DNA of 6,775 nucleotides from Alphaproteobacteria bacterium (GTDB lineage: Bacteria > Pseudomonadota > Alphaproteobacteria > ATCC43930 > CGMCC-115725), in assembly GCA_030037055.1 (NCBI GenBank), contig JASHRZ010000649.1, forward strand, positions 1-6,775, read 5' to 3'. A program made the translations under genes and the position numbers. Numbering within the stretch: the stretch's first letter is position 1; each line of letters opens with the position of its first letter. The notes below the pieces were generated by a model, which was not told where the DNA came from, did no database searches, and worked only from the letters and a program-made list of their open reading frames with translations. Shown in pieces: positions 1-5,367 of this stretch.

Positions 1-267
1 GAAGCGGAAGCGATGATAGGCGAGCGGCGCCCGGGTGGTGAGCAGCACCAGCCGGCCCCGGCAGCCGGCGCGGAAGCTCTCCCAGGACACATGCCGGACG
101 AGCGCGGCGGCGGCAAGATAGTCCATGCCCGCGCGCTTCAGCCGGCGGTCGCCGAGCACGAAGCCGCAAGGCTCGATGATGTCCACCGGCACGCCCAGGC
201 AAGCGCCGAGCCGGAGCAGCGCGCCGGCATTCTGAGGGATATCGGGCTGGTAGAGAGCAAGACGCAT
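1..267 (-). CDS. trmL: tRNA (cytidine(34)-2'-O)-methyltransferase, TrmL type (N-terminal part, cut by window edge)
   Basis: This is a SPOUT-family methyltransferase. TrmL uses S-adenosylmethionine to 2'-O-methylate the wobble nucleotide (position 34) of certain leucine tRNAs in the cytoplasm. Only the first 89 codons are in the window; the E. coli protein is about 157 residues, so the C-terminal knot and its SAM site are missing. Visible hallmarks are the opening strand MRLALYQPDIPQNAG (residues 1-15) with the family pattern P-x-N-x-G-x-x-x-R (N13, G15, R19), IIEPCGF at 30-36, RRLKRAGMDY at 41-50 and the strand LVLLTTRAP at about 73-81. The ATG at 265-267 is chosen because the family motif starts almost at once. 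The ribosome site is weak (GGAC about 5 nt upstream on the minus strand). The gene is divergent from petA. Family assignment is from motif recall; substrate specificity is inferred from the family. Confidence 0.88.
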   Translation of the reverse strand, partial: MRLALYQPDIPQNAGALLRLGACLGVPVDIIEPCGFVLGDRRLKRAGMDYLAAAALVRHVSWESFRAGCRGRLVLLTTRAPLAYHRFRF

Positions 268-458
268 GGGGTCCGGTTTTGCAGGCCTCGGCCGGATCGA
301 CTATAGCCGCGCCGGCCCCAGGCGGAGCGCGGGCTTGCCGGCGGTTCTGCGGCAGGATGTCGCATGGCCGAGAGCGTTCAACAGTATAGCTTGCGCGCCG
401 TCGATATCCTGCCCGGCGGGGAAGTCTGGGCGGCAAAGCCTGAAGGAGAGGTGCCCCG
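268..458. promoter_or_regulatory. Divergent spacer between trmL and petA, presumed to carry both promoters
   Basis: These 191 bp separate two divergent genes, so promoters in both directions are expected here. On the minus strand TATAGT (305-300) is a fair -10 box 33 nt upstream of the trmL start, but there is no convincing -35. On the plus strand TATAGC (385-390) is a possible but weak -10 for petA. A short inverted repeat, TGCCG (336-340) and CGGCA (350-354), flanks a 9-base loop and may be fortuitous. The only strong signal is the petA ribosome site AAGGAGAG at 443-450, 8 nt before its ATG. No operator of a known regulator was recognised. Confidence 0.35.
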
Positions 459-1019
459 ATGGCGGATGCGGCGCAATCGAAGCCGATGGACGCGCATATC
501 CAGGAGTCGGGGACGCGGCGCGATTTCCTGCAGATCGCTGCCACGGCGCTAACCGGGATCGGCGCGGCGGTCGCCCTCTGGCCGCTCATCGACAGCATGA
601 ATGCCGCCAAGGATACGCTGGCGCTTGCCACCGCCGAGGTCGATCTCGCGCCCGTGCAGCTCGGCCAGCGCCTCACCGTCAAATGGCGCGGCAGTCCGGT
701 CTTCATCGATCACCGCACGCCGGAGGAGATCCAGGCCGCGGAGGCGGTCGATGTCAGCACGCTGCGCGACCCGCAGACGGACGCGCAGCGCGTCAAGAAG
801 GCGGAATGGCTCATCGTCGTCGGCGTCTGCACGCATTTGGGCTGCGTGCCGCTCGGCCAGAAGCCGACCGATCCGCGCGGCGACTACGGCGGCTGGTTCT
901 GCCCGTGCCACGGTTCGCAATACGACACTTCGGGCCGCATTCGCCAGGGCCCCGCGCCGCTAAACCTGGCGGTGCCGCCCTACCAGTTCACCACCGACAC
1001 CACCGTCAAGATCGGTTAG
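459..1019 (+). CDS. petA: Ubiquinol-cytochrome c reductase iron-sulfur (Rieske) subunit
   Basis: This is the Rieske subunit of the cytochrome bc1 complex (complex III). It carries the [2Fe-2S] cluster that takes the first electron from ubiquinol at the Qo site and passes it to cytochrome c1 on the periplasmic side. The protein is 186 residues, typical for bacterial forms. TRRDFLQ (19-25), a twin-arginine motif, precedes a single hydrophobic anchor at about 26-46, which fits Tat export with retention of the anchor. A small-residue hinge follows at about 47-58. The cluster motifs are CTHLGC (124-129) and CPCHGS (148-153): C124, H126, C148 and H151 are the ligands, and C129 and C150 form the disulfide. 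GPAPLNL (164-170) is the usual proline loop. AAGGAGAG sits 8 nt before the ATG. It is first in an operon with petB and petC, and nothing looks missing. Confidence 0.97.
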   Translation: MADAAQSKPMDAHIQESGTRRDFLQIAATALTGIGAAVALWPLIDSMNAAKDTLALATAEVDLAPVQLGQRLTVKWRGSPVFIDHRTPEEIQAAEAVDVSTLRDPQTDAQRVKKAEWLIVVGVCTHLGCVPLGQKPTDPRGDYGGWFCPCHGSQYDTSGRIRQGPAPLNLAVPPYQFTTDTTVKIG

Positions 1020-1033
1020 GAGAGCCTCGGGTC

Positions 1034-2305
1034 ATGGCTGCCGCTCCCCAGCAGAGCAAGATCGTGCGATGGATCGACCACCGCCTGCCGATCTTCACCT
1101 TCATGCGGCACGAGCTGAACGAGTATCCCACCCCCAGGAATCTGAGCTACTGGTGGAACTTCGGCTCGCTCTCCGGGATCATGCTGGTGATCATGATCCT
1201 CACCGGCATCTTCCTCGCCATGCAGTACACGCCGCATGTTGACTACGCCTTCGATTCCGTCGAGCGCATCATGCGCGACGTGAATTTCGGCTGGCTGCTG
1301 CGCTATATGCACATGAACGGCGCGTCGCTCTTCTTCGTCGTCGTCTACATCCATCTCTTCCGCGGGCTCTATTACGGCTCCTACAAGGAGCCGCGCGAGC
1401 TGCTTTGGATGCTCGGCGTGGTCATCCTGCTGCTGATGATGGCGACCGCCTTCATGGGCTATGTGCTGCCCTGGGGCCAGATGAGCTTCTGGGCCGCCAA
1501 GGTGATCACCAATCTGTTCTCGGCGATCCCGGTGGTCGGCGACGGCATCGTCAAATGGATGTGGGGCGGCTTCACCGTCGGCAATCCGACGCTCAACCGC
1601 TTCTACTCGCTTCACTACCTGCTGCCCTTCCTCATCGTCGGCGTGGTCGCGCTGCATCTGATCGCGCTGCATCAGCACGGCTCGAACAACCCGCTGGGCA
1701 TCGACCGCAAGGGGCCGCAGGACAGCATCCCCTTCCATCCCTACTACACCGTCAAGGACATGTTCGGGCTGGGCGTGTTCCTGATCGTCTACGCCGTTTT
1801 CGTCTTCTACCTGCCCGATGCGCTGGGCGATCCCGTGAACTACGTGCCGGCGAACCCGCTGCAGACGCCGCTGGAAATCGTGCCGGAATGGTACTTCCTG
1901 CCGTACTACGCCATCCTGCGCTCGGTGCCGGACATCCTCTTCATCCCGGCCAAGCTCGCCGGCGTGCTGTGCCTCTTCGGCGCGATCATCGTGCTGTTCT
2001 TCCTGCCCTGGCTCGACACCTCGCGCGTCCGCAGCGCGCGCTTCCGCCCGGTCTACAAATGGGTCTTCTGGCTGCTGGTGATCGACGTTGTGGTGCTGGG
2101 CTATTGCGGCGCGCACCGGCCGGAGGGCTGGTTCATTGTCGCCGGGCGGCTGGCGACACTCTACTACTTCCTCCACTTCATCGTCCTCTTCCCGGTGATC
2201 GGCTGGCTCGAGCGGCCGCTGCCGCTGCCCACCAGCATCAGCGCCGCGGTGACCAAGAAGAGCAGCGCGCCGGTCGCCGCCGCCTCGTCGATGGAGAAGC
2301 ACTGA
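1034..2305 (+). CDS. petB: Cytochrome b subunit of the bc1 complex
   Basis: This is the integral membrane core of ubiquinol:cytochrome c oxidoreductase, binding hemes bL and bH and forming the Qo and Qi quinone sites. It is 423 residues with about eight hydrophobic helices. The four heme-ligand histidines are H93 and H107 in the second helix (Y-M-H-M to Y-I-H-L), and H194 and H208 in the fourth (Y-S-L-H to A-L-H-L). Both pairs are 14 apart, the bc1-type spacing rather than the longer second spacing of b6f. PEWY of the Qo site is at 284-287, and GYVLPWGQMSFW (142-153) is the conserved cd1 region. It is one full-length chain, not split as in b6/subunit IV. AGGAGAG (1018-1024) overlaps the petA stop and lies 9 nt before the ATG at 1034. 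The same frame is open upstream through petA, but that stretch is not cytochrome b. Confidence 0.97.
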   Translation: MAAAPQQSKIVRWIDHRLPIFTFMRHELNEYPTPRNLSYWWNFGSLSGIMLVIMILTGIFLAMQYTPHVDYAFDSVERIMRDVNFGWLLRYMHMNGASLFFVVVYIHLFRGLYYGSYKEPRELLWMLGVVILLLMMATAFMGYVLPWGQMSFWAAKVITNLFSAIPVVGDGIVKWMWGGFTVGNPTLNRFYSLHYLLPFLIVGVVALHLIALHQHGSNNPLGIDRKGPQDSIPFHPYYTVKDMFGLGVFLIVYAVFVFYLPDALGDPVNYVPANPLQTPLEIVPEWYFLPYYAILRSVPDILFIPAKLAGVLCLFGAIIVLFFLPWLDTSRVRSARFRPVYKWVFWLLVIDVVVLGYCGAHRPEGWFIVAGRLATLYYFLHFIVLFPVIGWLERPLPLPTSISAAVTKKSSAPVAAASSMEKH

Positions 2306-3057
2306 TGCGCGCCGCAATTCTTGCCGGCTTCGCTCTCCTCGCGCTGGCGGCGCCCGCCGGCGCCCAGGACCAGCCGCCCGTCCCGAGGCAGTCCTGGTCC
2401 TTCGACGGGCCGTTCGGCACCTACGACCGCGCCGCCGCGCAGCGCGGCTTCCAGGTCTACGACGTGGTCTGCGCGCACTGCCATTCGATGAAGCTGCTGC
2501 ATTACCGCGATCTCGCCGGCATCGGCTACAACGACGACGAGATCAAGGCGATCGCCGCCAGCAAGCAGGTGACCGACGGGCCCAATGACCAGGGCGAGAT
2601 GTTCCAGCGCCCCGGCCGGCCGTTCGACGCCTTCGTCGCGCCGTTTGCCAACGAGCAGGCGGCGCGCGCTGCGCTCAGCGGCGCGCTGCCGCCCGATCTC
2701 TCGCTCATCGTCAAGGCGCGCGAAGGCGGCGCTGATTACGTCGATGCGCTGCTCCAGGGCTACAAGAGCCCGCCGCCCGGCATGAAGATGGTCGAGAACA
2801 TGCAGTACAACGAGTACTTCCTCGGCCACCAGATCGCCATGCCGGCGCCGCTCGCCGGCAGTGACGTGCAATATGCCGACGGCACCAAGCCGACGCTGAC
2901 GCAGGAGGCGCATGACGTCGCCACCTTCCTCGCCTGGGCGTCGGAACCGACGATGGAAGAGCGGAAGTACACCGGCGCCAAGGTGCTCATCTTCCTGGTG
3001 GTGATGACCGGCGTTCTCTACGGCGCCAAGCGGCAGATCTGGGCCGACGTGCATTGA
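2305..3057 (+). CDS. petC: Cytochrome c1 subunit of the bc1 complex
   Basis: This membrane-anchored c-type cytochrome accepts electrons from the Rieske protein and delivers them to soluble or membrane cytochrome c in the periplasm. The 250-residue precursor starts with a Sec signal peptide (hydrophobic core about 4-16) with likely cleavage after AGA at residue 20. The heme attachment site CAHCH is at 56-60. The probable sixth ligand is M179 in HQIAMPAPL (175-183). PTMEERKYTGAK (215-226) leads into a single C-terminal anchor at about 227-241 with a basic, cytoplasmic end (AKRQ). The ATG shares its A with the petB stop (TGATG), and GGAG at 2293-2296 lies 8 nt upstream, so translational coupling is likely. 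The gene is separate from petB, not the fused fbcH arrangement of Bradyrhizobium. Confidence 0.97.
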   Translation: MRAAILAGFALLALAAPAGAQDQPPVPRQSWSFDGPFGTYDRAAAQRGFQVYDVVCAHCHSMKLLHYRDLAGIGYNDDEIKAIAASKQVTDGPNDQGEMFQRPGRPFDAFVAPFANEQAARAALSGALPPDLSLIVKAREGGADYVDALLQGYKSPPPGMKMVENMQYNEYFLGHQIAMPAPLAGSDVQYADGTKPTLTQEAHDVATFLAWASEPTMEERKYTGAKVLIFLVVMTGVLYGAKRQIWADVH

Positions 3058-3170
3058 GGCCGGTGACGGCGCGCGACGGCGGGCGGCGCGCTGCTGCAAA
3101 TTCACTGTTGCACTGAGCCGGTGTGGCTGGGACACTGCTCGTTCAACGGCAAGGAGGCAGCGGTTCACCC
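3058..3170. other. Spacer between petC and mtnP
   Basis: These 113 bp contain GCGCGC at 3069-3074 and again at 3086-3091. Each is self-complementary, so they can pair across an 11-base loop, but no T-run follows and a factor-independent terminator cannot be claimed. A short A/T-richer patch (3097-3110) and three copies of CACTG (3103, 3111 and 3133) follow, of unknown meaning. Whether mtnP is read from its own promoter or by read-through from petC cannot be decided here. Confidence 0.4.
3151..3157 (+). promoter_or_regulatory. mtnP ribosome-binding site
   Basis: AAGGAGG is a near-perfect Shine-Dalgarno match lying 13 nt before the ATG at 3171, longer than the usual 5-9. No in-frame start codon lies nearer. 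It decides the start, because an in-frame GTG at 3123 would put this site inside the coding region and add 16 residues unlike the family. Confidence 0.7.
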
Positions 3171-4052
3171 ATGGCGTCTACACCGGTCGTCGGCATCATC
3201 GGCGGCAGCGGGCTCTACCAGATCGACGGGCTCGTCGATGTCGAGTGGCGGCGGGTGCCGTCCTCCTTCGGCGAGCCTTCCGACGAGCTGTGCTTCGGCG
3301 TGCTCGCCGGCACGCGCGTCGTCTTCCTGCCGCGCCACGGCCGCGGCCACCGCCTGCCCCCGTCCGAGATCAATTTCCGCGCCAATATTGACGCCCTGAA
3401 GCGCGCCGGCGTCACCGAGCTCGTCTCGCTCTCCGCCGTCGGCAGCCTCAAGGCGGAGCTGCCGCCCGGCACCTTCGTCCTGGTCGATCAGTTCGTCGAC
3501 CGCACCATCAGCCGCAGCAAGAGCTTCTTCGGCACCGGCCTCGTCGCTCATGTCGCCTTCGGCCACCCCGTCTGCCAGCGCGTCGGCGACGCGCTGGCCG
3601 CCGCCGCCAAGGAGGTCGGGATTCCCCTCCATCGTGGCGGCAGCTACGTCTGCATGGAGGGCCCGCAATTCTCCACTCTCGCCGAGAGCAATCTGCATCG
3701 CGGCTGGGGCTGCTCGGTGGTCGGCATGACCAACATGCCGGAGGCGAAGCTCGCGCGCGAGGCCGAACTCTGCTACGCCACCGTCGCCATGGTTACCGAT
3801 TTCGACTGCTGGCATCCCGATCACGATCACGTCACCGTGGAGATGGTCGTCGGCGTTCTGCTGGCCAATGCGGACCGGGCGCGCGGGCTGGTTAAAACGG
3901 TCGTGCCGCTGCTGGGGCAGCAACAGGGTCCTTGCCCGCAGGGCTGCCAGCACGCGCTCGACAACGCCATCATCACCGCCGCCGATGCGCGCGATCCGGC
4001 GATGGTGGCGAAGCTCGATGCGGTGGCGGGGCGGGCGCTGGCCAAGCGCTGA
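3171..4052 (+). CDS. mtnP: S-methyl-5'-thioadenosine phosphorylase
   Basis: This cytoplasmic enzyme cleaves methylthioadenosine with phosphate to adenine and 5-methylthioribose 1-phosphate. It clears the by-product of polyamine and other SAM-using reactions, and family members can also accept 5'-deoxyadenosine. The 293-residue protein has the trimeric phosphorylase fold landmarks: GIIGGSGL at the N-terminus (8-15), the phosphate-site PRHGRGH (54-60), QFVDRT (107-112), the substrate loop CMEGPQFST (161-169), GMTNMPE (185-191) with the ribose-contacting methionines, and TDFDCW (209-214). The aspartates D210 and D212 mark methylthioadenosine/adenosine-type bases rather than the asparagine of inosine/guanosine phosphorylases. 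The C-terminus carries a CPQGC pair (255-259). The match to human MTAP is clear along the whole length. mtnA follows after 78 bp, the next step in the pathway. Confidence 0.94.
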   Translation: MASTPVVGIIGGSGLYQIDGLVDVEWRRVPSSFGEPSDELCFGVLAGTRVVFLPRHGRGHRLPPSEINFRANIDALKRAGVTELVSLSAVGSLKAELPPGTFVLVDQFVDRTISRSKSFFGTGLVAHVAFGHPVCQRVGDALAAAAKEVGIPLHRGGSYVCMEGPQFSTLAESNLHRGWGCSVVGMTNMPEAKLAREAELCYATVAMVTDFDCWHPDHDHVTVEMVVGVLLANADRARGLVKTVVPLLGQQQGPCPQGCQHALDNAIITAADARDPAMVAKLDAVAGRALAKR

Positions 4053-4084
4053 GCGACCGGCCCGCTTCTGGCATCGGACGGGGG

Positions 4085-4105
4085 CTTTTGATATCGTGCC
4101 AAAAG
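4085..4105. repeat. Small inverted repeat upstream of mtnA
   Basis: CTTTTG (4085-4090) and CAAAAG (4100-4105) are perfect 6-bp inverted arms around 9 bases. They lie in an A/T-rich island in otherwise GC-rich DNA, 25 nt before the mtnA start. It could be an operator half-site pair or a weak mRNA hairpin; nothing identifies a regulator. The mtnA ribosome site GGAG (4122-4125) lies just downstream and outside the arms. Confidence 0.35.
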
Positions 4106-4130
4106 AGAGCTTCCCTGAATTGGAGCGGCC

Positions 4131-5240
4131 ATGAACGTCCGTGGGACGCCGATGCGCACGATCTGGCTCGAGCCCGATGGCGCGGTCGGCATCATCGACC
4201 AGACCCGGCTGCCGCATGAATTCGTCACCGCGCGCCTTGGTACGCTCGCCGAATCCGCGCATGCCATCAGCGCCATGCTGGTGCGCGGCGCGCCGCTGAT
4301 CGGCGCCACCGCTGCCTATGGCGTGGCTCTGGCGATGCGCGCGCAAGCCTCGGACGAGGCGCTCGACGCGGCCTGCCGCAGCCTGCTGGCGACGCGGCCG
4401 ACCGCGGTCAACCTGCGCTGGGCGCTCGAGGAGATGCGGGCGCTGCTGCAGGGCCTGCCGCCGGCGGAGCGTGCGGCCGCAGCCTATCGGCGGGCCGGCG
4501 AGATCGCCGAGGAAGATGTCGCCATCAACCGTGCCATCGGCCGCCACGGCCTTGACCTAATCGCCGCCGCTTGGCAAAGGGCGGGCAAGCGCCGGCCGGT
4601 GGAGCTGCTCACCCATTGCAATGCCGGCTGGCTCGCGGCCGTCGATTGGGGGACGGCGCTGGCGCCGATCTATGCCGCGCATGACCAGGGCATCCCGGTT
4701 CATGTCTGGGTCGACGAGACGCGGCCGCGCAACCAGGGCGCGAGCCTCACCGCGTGGGAGCTCGGCCAGCACGGCGTCCCGCACACCGTGATCGTCGACA
4801 ATGCCGGCGGCCATCTCATGCAGCATAGCCGCGTCGATCTCTGCATCGTCGGCACCGACCGCACCACCGCCCGCGGCGACGTCGCCAACAAGATTGGGAC
4901 CTATCTCAAGGCGCTGGCGGCGCATGACAACCGCGTGCCGTTCTACGTCGCGCTGCCCTCGCCGACCATCGACTGGTCGATCGAGGATGGCGTGCGCGAC
5001 ATCCCAATCGAGCAGCGCGACGCCGCTGAGGTGATCGAGATCGCCGGCAGGCTGCCCGAGGGCGGCATCGCGCGGGTGCGGCTGATGCCGGACGGCAGCC
5101 CCGCCGCCAACTACGCCTTCGACGTGACCCCGGCGCGGCTGGTTACGGGGCTCATTACCGAACGCGGTGTCTGCGCCGCTTCGCGCGACGGGCTGCTGTC
5201 GCTTTTCCCGGAGCGGCGCCAGCTCATGGCGGGCGAATGA
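4131..5240 (+). CDS. mtnA: S-methyl-5-thioribose-1-phosphate isomerase (eIF2B-like fold)
   Basis: This enzyme isomerises 5-methylthioribose 1-phosphate to 5-methylthioribulose 1-phosphate, directly after MtnP. Relatives also convert 5-deoxyribose 1-phosphate. The 369-residue protein opens with RTIWLEPDG (9-17) and IIDQTRLPH (21-29), the usual family start. RGAPLIG (52-58) lines the phosphate site. The catalytic pair is C163 in LLTHCNAG (159-166) and D243 in IVGTDRTTARGDVANKIGTY (239-258). NYAFDVTPARLVTGLITERG (327-346) closes the domain; many family members read NPAFDVTP there, so the Y is a subfamily mark rather than a defect. The ATG at 4131 has GGAG 5 nt upstream; a second ATG at 4152 would remove only seven residues. 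The gene lies 78 bp behind mtnP on the same strand. No mtnB, mtnC, mtnD or mtnK is visible in the window. Confidence 0.94.
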   Translation: MNVRGTPMRTIWLEPDGAVGIIDQTRLPHEFVTARLGTLAESAHAISAMLVRGAPLIGATAAYGVALAMRAQASDEALDAACRSLLATRPTAVNLRWALEEMRALLQGLPPAERAAAAYRRAGEIAEEDVAINRAIGRHGLDLIAAAWQRAGKRRPVELLTHCNAGWLAAVDWGTALAPIYAAHDQGIPVHVWVDETRPRNQGASLTAWELGQHGVPHTVIVDNAGGHLMQHSRVDLCIVGTDRTTARGDVANKIGTYLKALAAHDNRVPFYVALPSPTIDWSIEDGVRDIPIEQRDAAEVIEIAGRLPEGGIARVRLMPDGSPAANYAFDVTPARLVTGLITERGVCAASRDGLLSLFPERRQLMAGE

Positions 5241-5311
5241 TCCGCCGGCTGACCTCCCACCCCAGCTCTTCCGGTCAAGGGCCGAGGGGGATCTTTTTGG
5301 CGTTCGCTTGC

Positions 5312-5334
5312 CCCTCCCCCGTTGAGGGGGAGGG
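5312..5334. repeat. GC-rich palindromic intergenic repeat between mtnA and the aldolase gene
   Basis: CCCTCCCCC (5312-5320) and GGGGGAGGG (5326-5334) are perfect 9-bp inverted arms around GTTGA. The C-rich/G-rich arms and the flanking GGGTGAG-like tail (to 5350) resemble the short palindromic repeats scattered between genes in many alphaproteobacterial genomes. Spurious translation of such repeats gives serine/proline-rich strings, seen here on the minus strand. The wider element may reach from about 5252 to 5350. Copy number cannot be judged from one window. There is no T-run after the stem, so it is not a standard terminator. Confidence 0.6.
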
Positions 5335-5346
5335 AAGGGAGGGGGG
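5326..5346 (+). promoter_or_regulatory. Putative G-quadruplex motif in the leader of the aldolase gene
   Basis: Four G-tracts of 5, 3, 3 and 6 bases are separated by A, AA and A. This fits the standard G-quadruplex pattern with very short loops, the class that tends to fold most stably. It is on the coding strand and would be in the mRNA if transcription starts upstream. It shares bases with the right arm of the adjacent palindrome, so hairpin and quadruplex would exclude each other. It ends 21 nt before the aldolase ATG, too far to act as a normal ribosome site. Folding and function are inference. Confidence 0.45.
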
Positions 5347-5367
5347 TGAGCGGCCCGTGCGGCGGCA

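Noticed and set aside
364..552. Small plus-strand frame of 62 codons before and into petA
   Set aside because: It overlaps the petA ribosome site and start in another frame, has no ribosome site of its own that I can see, and its translation is arginine-rich without features.
266..1033. In-frame upstream extension of petB by 256 codons
   Set aside because: The frame is open but crosses petA and the spacer and does not resemble cytochrome b. The ATG at 1034 has a good ribosome site and gives the normal length.
1016..2317. A 433-codon open frame on the minus strand opposite petB
   Set aside because: It is an artefact of GC-rich codon use opposite a well-supported gene. Its translation is rich in H, R, D, E and Q without any recognisable domain.
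3069..3091. GCGCGC arms after petC as an intrinsic terminator
   Set aside because: There is no T-run after the stem and the arms are self-complementary low-complexity GC, common by chance in this DNA.
3123..3170. GTG start giving mtnP 16 extra residues
   Set aside because: The strong AAGGAGG would lie within the coding region, and the extra residues do not match the family, which begins close to the GIIGGSG motif.
3165..4547. A 460-codon open frame on the minus strand opposite mtnP and the start of mtnA
   Set aside because: It spans two unrelated, strongly supported genes on the other strand and shows no family motif; low-complexity R/A/D/G composition marks it as a shadow.
5239..5298. GATCC and GGATC arms followed by TTTTT as a terminator for mtnA
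   Set aside because: The stem is only 5 bp with a 45-base loop, so it is not a credible intrinsic terminator.
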